Assembly: GCF_028009165.1 (NCBI RefSeq)
Contig: NC_079244.1
Span: forward strand, 3,038,001 to 3,102,000
Direction: 5' to 3'
DNA length: 64,000 nucleotides
Origin: Akanthomyces muscarius
Taxonomy: Eukaryota > Ascomycota > Sordariomycetes > Hypocreales > Cordycipitaceae
The notes beneath the pieces were generated by a model. That model worked only from the letters and a program-made list of their open reading frames with translations. It did not search any database and was not told where the DNA came from. A program made the translations under genes and the position numbers. Below, piece after piece: positions 39,702 to 51,633 of the stretch (the stretch's first letter is position 1; each line of letters opens with the position of its first letter).

Positions 39702-42553
39702 ATGTCTGCAGCAGGCCGGCACGACCCGTTTGCCCCTGCATGCTCATCCGCGCACTCGCCCGCATTCCCGTCCGACGACCCAGACGAGCTCGACTTCCTC
39801 GGCGGCAATGACGACGACGACAAAGACGAGGACGGCGACGGCGCCCGCCACGTGCTCGACGACGACCCAATCCACCACGATGATTTTTCGACGCCCATCT
39901 CGTTCAAGCGCAAGCCGAAGCCCTCGCTCCTCTCCAGCCCCGGCCGGCTGCTCTCGGCGCTGACGGGCGGCGGCGGCGACGGCGGCAGCAACAGCAGCAG
40001 GACGTCGCCGCCACGATCCCCGGCCGCCGCCTTTGCGATAACGTCACCGCCGCGGCCGCGGCCGGGCACCACAGGTAGCGGGCTGGTGATCAACAAGGAC
40101 GGAGGAGGAGGGACCACGGCGCCGCTGGACTGGCACGTCGAGGGCCCCGGACGCCGCGTCGGCTACGACGACCTCACGGCCATTGATTGGATCTTCGAGT
40201 ACACCAAGGAGCGCCAGCGCCTGCGCGTGCTGACGGCCAACACGAGCGGCCTGGTCGGCTACGTGCGCAAGCTGCTCGACGCCAGCGAGGTCTGGGTCGT
40301 CATGATCCTGACGGGGCTGGCCGTCGGCGCCATTGCCGCGCTCATCAACATCACCACCGACTGGCTCGGCGACCTGAAGCTCGGGTACTGTTCGAGCGGG
40401 CCCGAAGGCGGCCACTTTTACCTGAACAAGAGCTTCTGCTGCTACGGCTACGACCAGGGCTCCAAGTGCGACGGCTGGAAGTCGTGGGGCGAGGCGCTGG
40501 GAGTGCATGCGGTCGCTGGCAGATGGGTTATAGAGTACATCTTGTTCTCTTTCTTGTCGGTAAGTTACCTTTGCAAAAACTAATAAGCCGTTCCGTCTTG
40601 TTCGCAGGGTTTTTTTTCTGACCGGAAACGTCTAGATTTTATTCGCGCTATGCGCTGCTGTATTAGTACAGGAATACTCGCTCTATGCCAAGCATAGCGG
40701 CATTCCTGAAATCAAGACGATTCTTGGCGGCTTCGTCATCCGCCGTCTGCTCGGCGCCTGGACGCTCGTCGCCAAGTCGCTGGGACTCATCCTCGCGGTG
40801 GCTTCCGGCATGTGGCTCGGCAAGGAGGGCCCGTTGGTCCATGTGGCCTGCTGCTGCGCCAACATCTTCACCAAGCTCTTCCACAACATCAACGGAAACG
40901 AGGCACGAAAGAGGGAGGTGCTGTCCGCGGCGGCGGCGGCGGGCATCTCGGTTGCCTTTGGCTCACCTATTGGCGGCGTCTTGTTTAGCTTGGAGCAGCT
41001 GTCGTATTACTTCCCCGACAAGACCATGTGGCAGAGCTTCGTCTGCGCCATGACGGCGGCAGTGTCACTGCAGGCCTTTGACCCCTTGCGCTCCGGAAAG
41101 CTGGTTTTGTACCAGACCAAATACAGTCGGGACTGGCACGGATTCGAAATCTTTCCCTATGCCATCCTTGGTATTATTGGAGTAAGTTCTTTCCGCCGCG
41201 TTCTCCCCTCTCAATTCTCTCTCATCCTAACAACTGCAGGGCGTCTATGGCGGGCTGTTTATCAAGACCAACATGCTCGTTGCGCGCTGGAAAAAGGCGA
41301 GCAACTGGCTGCCCGGGCCCATTGTCCAAGTGCTGGCCGTGGCCCTGCTGACCGCGCTCATCAACTTCCCCAACCACTACATGAAGGTGCAGTCGACCGA
41401 GCTCGTGTCCAACCTGTTCCAGGAGTGCTCCCAGGTGCTTGACGACCCGGTCGGGCTGTGCAAGACGGGCGCGGCGTCCGCCAGCACGATCGTGCTGCTC
41501 CTCTTCGCCGCGCTGCTGGGCTTCCTCCTCGCCGCCATCAGCTTCGGCCTGCAGATCCCGGCCGGCATCATTCTGCCGTCCATGGCCATTGGCGCGCTCG
41601 TCGGCCGCGCCGTCGGCATCGTCATGGAGATTTGGGTCGACAGCCACCGCGGCTTCATCCTCTTCCAGGCGTGCGAGCCCGACACACCGTGCATCACGCC
41701 GGGTACCTACGCCATCATCGGCGCCGCGGCCGCCCTCACCGGCGTCACGCGCATGACCGTCTCCATCGTCGTCATCATGTTTGAGCTCACCGGCGCGCTC
41801 ACCTACGTGCTGCCCATCATGGTCGCCGTCATGATCTCCAAATGGGTCGGCGACGCCTTCTCCCGCCGCGGCATCTACGAGTCCTGGATCCACTTCAACG
41901 AGTACCCTTTCCTCGACAACAGCGAGGAGGTTGTCGTCCCCGACACGCCCGCCGCGCACATCATGACGCGCATCGAGGACCTCGTCGTCCTCACCGCCGT
42001 CGGCCACACGATCGCCTCGCTCAACGACATCCTCGCCACCCACCCCTGCCGCGGCTTCCCCGTCATCTCGGACCCCCGCGACGCCATCCTCCTCGGCTAC
42101 ATCTCCCGCGCCGAGCTCAGCTACAACATACACACCGCGTCCGCGCCGCCCCGCAGCCTGCCCCCGCTCACCGAGGCCTTCTTCACCCACCAGCCGCTCG
42201 CCGACCCCCGCACGACGCTGGACCTGCGGCCCTGGATGGACCAGACGCCGCTCACGCTGCCCTCGCGCACGAACCTCCAGCTCGTCGTCTCCTACTTTCA
42301 GAAGCTCGGCCTGCGGTACGTGCTGTTTAGCGATCGCGGCGTGCTCCAGGGCCTGCTCACGAAAAAGGACGTCTGGTACGTGCTGAACGGCGCCGACGAG
42401 ACGCGCCGCACGACGGCGGGTGGTGCGCCGGCTCACCAGCCTGGTGCCGCTGGGAGAGGCGTGGCCCGATCAGGACCAGATGAGACGTTGCTGGGATCGG
42501 ATGATGAAGTGGATGATGACGGTGTTGCTCGTCCGCGTAGTCCAATGCTATAG
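39702..42553 (+). CDS. CLC-family chloride channel/proton exchanger, three exons, 905 aa
   Basis: Voltage-gated chloride transporter family, homologous to yeast GEF1, acting in endomembranes (vesicle acidification and ion balance). Exons 39702-40559, 40636-41181 and 41240-42553; introns 76 and 58 bases; 906 codons including the stop. An acidic, Pro/Ser-rich cytosolic N terminus of about 150 residues comes first. Selectivity and gating sequences are SGIPEIK (about 307-313), GKEGPLVH with the gating Glu at about 350, and [21 protein letters not shown] in exon 3. Two CBS-like domains follow in the C-terminal cytosolic part. The gating Glu and the eukaryotic intracellular subfamily pattern suggest a 2Cl-/H+ exchanger. 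The C terminus ends in an acidic stretch DDEVDDDG. Confidence 0.94.
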
Positions 42554-42824
42554 TGGCACGATATCAAAAAGGACACGGACACCGTGTATAATTTTATAGG
42601 GCCGGTAGATATATATAAATATCTCTTTAATTTGTAGTTTCTATGCCACGGCATGACCCAAGTCACTTTTCAGCTTACGAAGTGCTGCTTTCGTTCAAAT
42701 CTCGTGCGAATAGACATTTTAACCCTTACTAAATAATGACAAAAATCCCAAGCTAGTCCATACGCCATAATACAACACGTGCCATAACAACAGCCAACAG
42801 CCAACAGCATTCGTTCTTTCATCT

Positions 42825-45665
42825 TTAGTACTCAAAGTCGTCATCCACAGACGGACCCTTGTTCTTGGTCACGCTCTCCTGCTTGCGGTACATTTCCGCC
42901 ACCTGCCGACTCGACGTGGCCTCGTCGGGCTTCTTGTCGTCGCGAATCTTGATGAAGCGCGGGAAGCGCAGACTGATGCCCTTGCCGCCGGCGGGGTCGA
43001 CGCCCTCCTTGCAGCCGGCCTTGTAGCGCGGGCTGAGAGTGAGGTCAGCCGTCTTGACCTCCCATACGTACTGGGGCTCGAACCAGACGTCGGGTTGGTG
43101 CTGATTGCCGGACGAGTGCGAGTAAAAGGGCTTGGGGCGGTCGATGGTAATGGCGGACAGAGACGCGTGCAGCTCCTCGAGGACCTGCTCGGAGAAGCCC
43201 GTGCCAATGTTGCACACGGTCTCGTAGCTATCCGAGTTGGGGTTGTAGCAGGCGAGCAGAAAAGCGCCATAGACGGACGTGCGCTTGCCGCGGCCGTAGT
43301 AGGCGCCCAGGACGACGAGATCCAAGGAGTCGCCGACACCAGAGAGGTAATCCTTCTTGATCTGTGAGGTTGTTAGCTTGCGCCGGGTGCAGATGGAAGT
43401 GACAATACACATACCTTGAGCCAGTTTCGACTTCGCTTACTGGGCTCGTATCCACTCTCTTTGCCGTCCAGCATCTTCACCATAAGGCCTTCACAAGAGG
43501 CCTTGACACTTTCGTCCAGGAACACTTGAATATCATCGAGCTCCTGGCCATCCATGGAAGTGGCAAAAGAAAACTCGCCTTCCACAGGTGTGAACGCCTG
43601 TTGTAGAAGCTCTCTTCGCTCCCGCAGTGAACTTTCCACGACGGGCTGGCCATTCAGGTAGAGGAGATCAAAGGCAAATACGCAGACCTTGACCTTAACG
43701 TCTTCCACTTTGACGTCCTTCTTCTTTCTGGTCATGAGCTGCTGGAAGGGTAGTACCGTCTTTTCCACCGTATCCCAGGCTACAGTCTCGCAGTCAAGCA
43801 CAAAGCTCATGGTGTCTTCCTTGACCCAAGTGTGCAGCTTGGCCAGAATATCGGGGTACTTCTTAGACAGGTCTTCTGAGTTGCGAGAGAAGATGCTGGC
43901 CACTCCCTTGGCGGCTTCTTTGTTAGCACCCGGCGCTGCCTGGCTGAGCTCCTGGGGAGCATCCTTGGCCACGTAATGGATCTGAGCGCGCTCGCCGTCG
44001 TACTTGTATTCGCAGGTGAACGTTTGGCCCTCAAAGCGATCTAGAACTTCGGTGATGGCTTTGGTAGGTTTGGCCAACATGGGCTTCAGCGGCACACCAG
44101 GTTGCAACTTGCACTGATCACGTAAATTGAGAATACCATGGGAGAGCATGGCAGGGATGATGACATCGTAACTCGGCAACTCGCTAATGTATGGTTAAAA
44201 TTTGTCAAGAAGAAAAAAATCTGCTCACGATGCATGACTCACCTGTAAACTGTCTTAAGGATACTCTCGCCCTTTTCCATGTCCGACGTGCTAGGCAGCT
44301 TGCCACGCTTGTCGGCCTCGTGGCATACAACGGCCTGCGCAAGCGATACTAGTACGGTTTTTTCTGCTAGGCCCAGTCGAAGCTTGCCTTCGAGAAATCG
44401 AATAATGTACTTGGCCTCGCTGGGACCGCCCTTGTCTTTTGTTATATCGACCTTGCCAGTATTGTGGGCATCAGAAGCAGAGAGAAGCTTCTTGATACCG
44501 TCGACCTTGCGCCCTTGCGCTCCGTTTCCAGTGACAGTGGCAATGCCCATTAGGCCCTGATGCACACCGCGAACTGTCAGTGGCTTCGGCTTGAACATGG
44601 TTGGTTGTGTAGATCTGCTCTTTAGAGCGACGAGGCCGAGATCACCGATATCCTTCTGGTCGGCCTTGATGACTTGCAGACTTCTTCCAGTGGACTCGCC
44701 AATAGCCTTCATAATGAGCGACTCGCCGATACCAAGTTCGATACCAGCATAGTCGGGAGCCAGCTTGTTGATCATGAGCAAGACTGTGGGGAGTAGGTCG
44801 TCGGGAGTTAGGCGCATGACTTGGCGTAAGAAAAGCGCACAGTGTTCCATGATGATCAGTCGCTTGGTAGTCATTTCAATGAGGGAAAAAGTTGTGCACA
44901 AGGCAGCGTATGGGACGGGGGCACCAGGCTTCCAGTCGGGATATGGATCCTTGATTTTTGAGTTGAGTTTGGTCTGAGCCAGCTGACGCGCCTTGGCGGC
45001 AACTTCGGGCTTCTCTTCCAAATCTGCATCGCCTTCGACATCAGAGCCAGATTCAGCCGCGGCCTCCTCCTTGAATTCTTGGTCGACGTCTTTCTCCTTC
45101 TTGACCAACGGCTCGGGACTAGGCTCGGGACTGGGCTCAACAGAGGATTCAACCTTGACGGGCGAGTCCATGTGCTCCTCTTTCTTGACCGTCTCTGTTG
45201 TAGGGACAATATCCTCGTCATCGTCCTCAACCCTTCTTACTCGGCTGCGTCGGGGGCGCTTCGCAACTGGAGCGCTTTCTTCGTCTTCCTCCGGTTTGAT
45301 CGATGCCTTCGAGTCGCCGTTTGCCTCTAATCGAACGCGCTTTTTCGAGTCTTGAGTATGTGTTAGCTCTGCAGCGCAAAAAGCTTGACTGCTGGCAAAA
45401 GTGACGCACCAGAGTCTGGATCTGTGTTTTCTTTCGTGCTTGAGCCATCGTCGGCAGTTTCTGCCTCACTCTTGGGCTTTGCCGAGAAGGCAAGCTTAGA
45501 TTGTCGAGCTGGTCCATCGGACTTGGAGCCGAAGAATTTGCTGCAGCCGATTATTAGCTGTCTTCCGCTGCCACGGGGCAGTCAAGACTATCCAGAGGGA
45601 CTAACGCACCCAATCGATGTCTGAGAAGGTTTTACATACCCCAAAGTCGCCTGCTTGGGCGCCAT
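42825..45665 (-). CDS. CDC9: DNA ligase I (ATP-dependent), five exons, 856 aa
   Basis: Seals nicks between Okazaki fragments and in excision repair. Exons: 45665-45640, 45540-45410, 45350-44243, 44183-43415 and 43361-42825; introns 99, 59, 59 and 53 bases; 857 codons including the stop. Right after the start there is a PCNA-binding box, QATLGKFF (Q-x-x-L-x-x-F-F), formed across intron 1. A disordered, Lys/Arg/Glu-rich region with a likely nuclear localisation signal (KRPRRSRVRR) follows, then the DNA-binding domain. The nucleotidyltransferase motif I, EYKYDGERAQ, has the AMP-accepting Lys at about 482. The OB-fold domain ends near the C terminus FEY. The frame is open upstream to an ATG at 45974 (103 extra codons); see findings for a possible mitochondrial form. 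Confidence 0.95.
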
Positions 45666-45974
45666 GGTGCTGAATCTTGGGGTGTGTGCTCGTTGAAGCA
45701 CCGATGCGGCAGAAATAGTATGGCGCAGCACCAATCGTCCCAATACTCCGCTTGAAGCCAGCGTGAAGAAGCGGCAATGCGGCAGGCTGGGCGAGGGCCA
45801 GAGTTTGCCACAGGGCCTGCGGGAGGAAACTTTCGGCGATCGGGAGTCTATGCGTTCTTTGGAACTGTCAGCAACGCCGCCCGAGTAATAGAGAGGGCCG
45901 CCAATTAAATAGTGGTAGCTGTGATTTTTGTCGCTGGCTATCGTTGCTGCGACGCGCCGAACGTATCGCTGCAT
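45666..45974 (-). other. possible N-terminal mitochondrial extension of DNA ligase I
   Basis: Upstream of the PIP-box start the frame remains open for 103 codons to an ATG at 45974, without another ATG between. The translation begins MQRYVRRVAATIAS and its last 50 residues (CRFFTLASSGVLGRLVLRH, then RAHTPRFST) are rich in Arg, Ser, Leu and almost free of acidic residues. Both look like import presequences. It may be just a 5' leader; the ATG context is weak. Confidence 0.45.
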
Positions 45975-47414
45975 TACGAGCTTAGTCTAGGCAGAACCGC
46001 GTTAAGTGGGCGTTGTGAACGCGCTAGCGGGCTGCGGCGGACTCGAGGCCGACGCGAACCACACGTGACCGGAATTTGTATCCTCTACCTACTAAATATA
46101 GGGAGCTGCGGGGGAAGTAATTGTCATGAGGGAATAGTGCAGCAGAGATGGGATTTGAGATTGCACTTGGCTTTCTTCCTTCTCCTTTCCCCCCTGTCGC
46201 GGTAATTTGTATTGCTTGACACGAATGTGGCGGAGTCGTTGGTGGCTTGTTGGCACCCTATTACCTTAGGTACCAACAACAGGCAGCTCTTCTGCCGTTG
46301 CCGTCAAGTCCACCACGAAATGAGGGCAAAAGAACACGATTACAACCCCGAGAAGGGGGGATCGCAAACTACCTGACCACTTCGGGCCATTATTTTGGCC
46401 CCTTGAATTCAAGCTGACCCATTTTGTAACCCATCACGCCACCTTACGAGGCTACAGGCCGTCATGCCTGGCCGGCGCTTATTGCTGTACACCTGCGCGT
46501 AATGTGATGTGTAGCATGCAAGCTCGCCAAGTTCGGATTATGGCGTGTCATTTTGACCCAATATCTCTCGACTCTTACAGTCGATGGAGTCTCAGCGTCT
46601 GCGTGATGTAGTCAATTGGTGAGCTGCTGCTGGAGGTTACATTTGCCGCCCGACGTTGCCCCTGGACATGGGACATGGATAGCCCAGACCGTCAAGTAGT
46701 ATTGTTTCCAGAACTCCACTAACTAGGCTGGCGGTTCGGCGATAAGGACACATCCCGATTGGCACCTGCTTTGTCTTGAATAAGTTTGCCCATACCTGTG
46801 AACCAGTCACCACCTGTGTGAGAGGGTAATGCATCGTGACAGTGTGGCTCGCGATGCTCCCAGGTTCTGAACCAAGCCACGTTCTGGGTACCGTACTGAG
46901 TACATGCTTTCACTTTACCCCACCGGTGTTGCGTTGACCTCATGTAATTGGTATACTTTGAGCGCCTACGTCCGCAGTAGTGCAAGACTGACCACTGGCC
47001 AACAATCACAGGTTCTAAATCTACCAAATCTACCAATAAAGCATGCTTGCGTTGTGATCAGAGAAGAAGTCTGCAGCTCTTGCAAAAGTATTAAATAGCT
47101 GGTCTTATCTCTGACTCCTACCTAACTTTCACTACATTACCATCTCACAACTACAGCACGCAACGAGAAAAAGGTAAGAGAAGCAAGTCAACTGTAATAG
47201 TGTGCTTGTCTTAGAGAAGTGTTAACCAATATCCTAGGAAAAGGAATATCGAGAACGAAAAGAAATTAGCAAGAAAAACCACGAAAAACAACTACATCAA
47301 CAAAAACAAAAACACCTACAAAATGGCCAATCGGACCACTTTCATGCAATTCTTGTAGCAGGACCCTCTAGGCTTTCGATTCCAAAACCGCATGTGGAAC
47401 CATCGTATTGCCCT
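45975..47414. other. intergenic region
   Basis: About 1.4 kb upstream of DNA ligase I with no supported gene. From 47150 to 47320 it is very A-rich and looks like a transcript leader on the plus strand (it even has a GTAAGA...CCTAG intron-like segment), but the ATG at 47323 opens only eleven codons. Confidence 0.55.
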
Positions 47415-47660
47415 TCAAACTAAAACTGTGTTACTCATCGCGACATATTCGGACAATTCGCGCCGTGTTCTTACCACTTTCATGATACACAATCTCTCAC
47501 CTATTTTAACCTTGAAAACCGCCACGCCTTCATCTTTATCTTTTTTAACCACGTCGAGAAACTCAAAATCAGAGGGCTGCACATTGCTCAGCAGGTCCGC
47601 CGAGCCGGAGTACGGCTGTGTGGACGGTTGAGAGGACGGCCCAAAGGACGGCATCTGCAA
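47415..47660 (-). pseudogene. truncated remnant of a fungal kinase-like gene
   Basis: An 81-codon frame. Residues 30-70 (SDFEFLDVVKKDKDEGVAVFK, KIGERLCIMKVV) resemble the beginning of a protein-kinase-like domain found in many expanded fungal families: beta strands of the N lobe and a candidate ATP-binding Lys in IMKVV. The frame then drifts and stops, with no C lobe downstream (47415 toward 46700) in any frame that I can see. This is best read as a degraded or truncated copy. The N-terminal 25 residues are Ser/Pro/Gln-rich. Family assignment is by eye and tentative. Confidence 0.4.
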
Positions 47661-48638
47661 AGTTGTCTATGATTCAAACCAAAGGCAACGAAATGAGGCG
47701 AGCGCAACTGGGATGAGATGCGTCAGTATGGTAAGTGAATATGGATGGATGGATGGACGAAGGAGGAGGATATTGAGTTGCGAATGGGAAAGATATAGAA
47801 AGCAGCAAACAAAGCGGTGTTTGCGAAGAATGAAAGACGCATTACTGAATCCCATGACACAAAGCAAATGTTGTGGGGCTCCAGCTCCAGCGCATAGATC
47901 AGCTACTGGCGGGGAGAACAGATGGCGAGGCTATGGCGAGGCTAATCGACAACAAAGGCATACATGAAAAAGGTAAATAAGTCAATGGAAGCTAGTTATG
48001 CACCTTACTTGTCACATTTTAAGTAGAGACAATAAAATAAAAATACAATGTGGTTACTTTTATCCGTAGATTTGTATATAGCGACTTCGTGTGCTCTAGC
48101 ACGCTTCAGTATCCGCCCGCTAAAGTACAGTATACTGATAGTGATTGTGCCTTTAATTTTGTGTGTTGGTATCATTTGAGATATAGGAGAGAATACGCCG
48201 CACGCTTGTAGTAGAAGAGCCAAAGAAATATCAGAATCGACAACGCTGAGTTGTTGCAATCTATCCATGCATCGTAGTCCTCCGCACGCTAGCGAGATCC
48301 ATGCTGCGCAAGTCGCGCCTACAATTGCAGGCTCAACGAGACGCTTATATCAATAAACCTACTACTCCAACTTTGATGCTCGAATTTCATCAAAGAAACA
48401 ATGTATGCACTCTTTTAAAATTTACTTGGTTTGCATACGTTGATGGATTTACCCCGAATGTGCAGAGTTGGCTGCGCAAAGCACGTCAAGTAGCCTACTA
48501 ATAAGTGCCGAGACTCTATAGGCCAAGTGCCAGCCTGCTTTGCCAAACGGCGACGTTCATTTTCATTCCTTCATCCGAAATCAAGGCATGTAGCTTTCTG
48601 TACACCAACTCAAGCCGCCAACGCGATCGCCAAGCGCC
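47661..48638. other. intergenic region
   Basis: About 980 bases without a supported gene, AT-rich. It includes a short ATGG tetranucleotide repeat at about 47740-47756. It should contain the promoter of the 252-residue protein gene. Confidence 0.6.
47740..47756. repeat. (ATGG)n microsatellite
   Basis: About four copies of ATGG in tandem in non-coding DNA upstream of the kinase-like remnant. Confidence 0.8.
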
Positions 48639-49456
48639 ATGCCATACAGCCGAGATTCTGTCGTCCAGCGCATGACGCAGTATTACGAGCTGCTCGAAAA
48701 GCTGGCCTACATTGACGACTCGGAAATCGCTCGGCCGCCGCCCACCGGCTGGACCAATGAGCAGCTACATATGGAGATGCTGATGGCCGCCGAACGGTCC
48801 GACAAAGTCGTGGACTTGGTGAGGCATCTTCCATATCTGCGCTGCATCCGTGAACTCGAGGTGTATGCCCCTTGCCGGGTTGTCTCGTATTTGCGCGAGG
48901 ACATGTCGCACGAAGCATCGACTCCCGAGATGGCAAAGGTCTTTTTTCACAAACGCATTATGGTCTGTGGCGAGGATGGCATCGTTTGCCCCAAAGGAAT
49001 GATCGCTCTCGCCTCAGATTTGAGGATAGACGCTATACTGCTTGACACGGACGACGGGGTCATTTACCACTGCGACGGGTCAATGCAGGACCCCGATGCC
49101 CCCGGCAATGAGCCATGGAGACAGGGAGGCAAGCAGTACCGGGCGGAGGAGTTTCTCGACATGATCTACGATCAAGTGAATAGCCTTCTAATTATGCCCA
49201 TTCCGGAGCCTTTTCCGTGGTTTGAGGGCGGCCTCACGCCAGAGGGAGCTGTGAGTCCACAGAAAGGTCGGCCGTTCAACGCAGGAGACTTGCTGACGTT
49301 TGTGTATAGCGTATCAAACAAATACTGGTTGAAAATGGTTGGCCGGAGAGCTTGCGCAAGGACGCATATATCGATGCCCTCCGAGAATACGAAAAGACCA
49401 GGCGAGCGGAAGATGATGATCAGGCAGTCGACGACGACGACGATGACGATTTTTAA
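48639..49456 (+). CDS. uncharacterised acidic-tailed protein, two exons, 252 aa
   Basis: Exon 1 is 48639-49250. A 59-base GTGAGT...TATAG intron leads to exon 2, 49310-49456; 253 codons including the stop. Splicing replaces an unrelated read-through tail with a helical segment (RIKQILVENGWPESLRK) and an acidic end of Asp residues. The main body (MTQYYELLEKLAYIDDSEI, TGWTNEQLHMEMLMAAERSDKVVDLVRHLPYL) is soluble, without signal peptide or membrane helices. I have the impression that related proteins occur widely in ascomycetes without a named function. It ends 56 bases from the 3' end of the LysM pseudogene, in convergent orientation. It appears intact, unlike its neighbours. Confidence 0.8.
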
Positions 49457-49637
49457 CTCAGAATCATACTGATCTACGTGAATAAGACGCGTCTTATCTT
49501 CAAATAGCTTTTCACTTCGACAAACAATAATAGTAACCGGGCCAGATCTGCATGCCACAATTCTCACCCTTGGAGCCGAGGACGGGGTTCAGCTCATACA
49601 GCCTCTCTGGCGTCACTACATTTTCATTTGCTAAAGC

Positions 49638-49640
49638 CTA
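49638..49640 (-). other. in-frame TAG in the last LysM module
   Basis: Follows SGDSC exactly where the preceding modules have Trp. TGG to TAG is a G-to-A change, which is C-to-T in a CpA context on the plus strand, the change typical of repeat-induced point mutation; one change cannot prove that. Confidence 0.75.
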
Positions 49641-50195
49641 GCAGCTATCGCCGCTCTTTGCCGCCACATACTTCTTGCAGTCCCTCGGGAATCCTTGCTG
49701 CGTCTGCGTAGGCAGCGCCGGCCCCGTCGATGTAGTCGTTGGAGGCGGGCCAACGCCCACACAGTAACAGTACCCTGGCCAGATTTGCGTGCCGCAGTTC
49801 TCTCCGGCTGCTCCCAAGCCTGCGTTCCACACGTAAAGAGACGACAGCTCGATACCGGCCCGGTTCGCAATGGCCCAGCAAGAGTCGCCGCTCTTGGCCT
49901 CTTCGATCTTGCTGCAGTCCTTGCTGATGCCGGCCTGCGTCTGGGTGGGCTTGGCCAGGCCCGTGTGAGTCGATGTGGTCGTGGTGACTGATGCTTGCGA
50001 AGTAGAAGTCGTTGCCGTGGCACCACTTTTGTTTGCTACGCAATAGTAGTAGCCGAGCCATACCTGCGTACCGCAGTTTTGGCCGTTCTTGCCTAATACC
50101 GGGTTCAGCTCGCAGAGGCGAGGAACGCTTATCTTGGCGTCGTTGGCCAGCTTCCAGCAGCTCGCTGCTTTTGAACTGGCGAGAATCCATTTTTT

Positions 50196-50198
50196 TCA
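50196..50198 (-). other. in-frame TGA between LysM modules 1 and 2
   Basis: Comes after GIASD and before KKW, where the other modules read D-C-K/S-K. A TGC-to-TGA change explains it; the frame is kept on both sides. Confidence 0.75.
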
Positions 50199-51633
50199 GT
50201 CTGATGCAATCCCCTCTTGCACTTTATCCGATGTTATGTCCTTTGGGTCTTCCGTGATGGGCAGACTTGGTGTGCTGCCTGGGCCGCCGCGTACGGGGCC
50301 GTCGCCATCGTCAGGGATCTCGGTCTCTGGTGGTTTCTTCCATGCGAAACCAGGAGGGCTGGATGCAAATGTCAATATTTTGCTTGCAAAGTGGCTTTTG
50401 GATATACTTGCCTTGCGCAGACAAATTGTTCCACAAGACCATCGCAAACACCGAGCAGGTTGGGGTTCCAAGTTGCAAGCTGAGCAACAGTGACGGTGGC
50501 ATTATTCAGCATAGACATGGAGCTTGCTACGTTCTCACTTGTTGTCCAAATGGTAAGCTGATGCGGAGTCTAATTCCTAGTCACAGCACGACTTACCAAG
50601 TTTGACCGGCCTCGACGGCGTAAAGTGTGCACTTTTGAGGAAGGCAGATAGGCTTTGTTGCACGGCAAAGGTCATCCTTTGTAGCAATGGCGACTTCACC
50701 AGATCCGGTTTCATACTTTTCCGCAATGTCATGGCATGTCATTTCCTCCTTAAGATCCGGGACTATGTCAACCGTGCGACCAGTGCACGCAGTGGGCGTA
50801 GGTTGCGCCGTTGTAGTCGAAGGTGTCGTCGGAATGCCAATCAACGGAGCATCTGACAGCTCTGGATACCAGGGCACCGCACGGGTGGTGATTGGCTCCG
50901 ACTCGTGGCCACAAACTTTCTCAACGTCTTGCAGCTCCTCCGTCAAGTAGTCAGAAAAGTCCGCGTCGGGAGGGTAATCCGAATTGACACGCAGCCGAAG
51001 CATCTTGACGAAGCACTCCGAGCACAAGAGCGCATCGTCATAGAGCGTAGAGATGCGACTGTTATTGGCCAGTGGCTCGGCCTTGTTGATGCACCACGGA
51101 TCGGCAGGATTGGCTTCGCAGTCAATCTGGACCACATCGGAGCCGACCCAGTCATAGGACTCGAGCAGACACCATGCCTTGGCAGATGATTGCGCGCAAG
51201 CCACAACAAGACCGTCAAAGAAACGACCGCTTAGAGTATCGGCCGGAGCGTACTTGCCACCGGAGCGAACGTACTGGTCTGCGCACGCATCTCTCACGGT
51301 TGTTCTCCAGCGTTGCGCGCCAGCCGTACATTCTGCCGTGCATAGAGTCGCCACGTCTGCCTCCTCCCAGTGAATACGGTCCACGTTCAAAGTCCACTGG
51401 AAGAGAAAATTATCGCATGGCAAAGTTGTATTGCTGGCCTTGTTAGCAATACTGCGAGGATCACCTTCTTCAACAGTCGATAAAAGAACATACAGTGCAG
51501 TGAGACATTGCGGAGATATGCCCAGCATAGTCTGCATCACTTCGCTGGGTAACAAAGGATAAAGATTAAAGCCATTCGCTGCAGATAGTATGCTTGACAC
51601 GGCGAGAAGCCATGATAGACTATACTTGGCCAT

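Larger units (their letters stand above)
49512..51633 (-). pseudogene. LysM-domain secreted protein gene with two in-frame stop codons
   Basis: Chitin-binding LysM protein of the type often paired with subgroup C chitinases. Exons: 51633-50597, 50537-50412 and 50358 onward; intron 1 is 59 bases (GTAAGT), intron 2 is 53 bases with a GC donor (GCAAGT...CCAG). It starts with a signal peptide (MAKYSLSWLLAVSSILSAANG), then about 260 Cys-containing residues, a Thr/Pro linker and a LysM (YAVEAGQTW and on). Downstream in the same frame are three more Cys-rich LysM-like modules, each ending in a GTQxWxGYYYC-type motif. The frame is cut by TGA at 50196-50198, where the family has a Cys, and by TAG at 49638-49640, where it has a Trp (SGDSC followed by stop). 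The natural stop would be 49512-49514. A truncated protein with one LysM may still be made. Confidence 0.82.

Noticed and set aside
41222..42436. 404-codon open frame on the minus strand opposite the CLC gene
   Set aside because: Antisense shadow, Asp/Gly/Arg-rich, no domain; the CLC reading is clear.
47323..47358. ATG in excellent context after an A-rich leader, on the plus strand
   Set aside because: Opens only eleven codons before TAG, and reading past the stop gives nothing recognisable; kept only as a remark in the intergenic entry.
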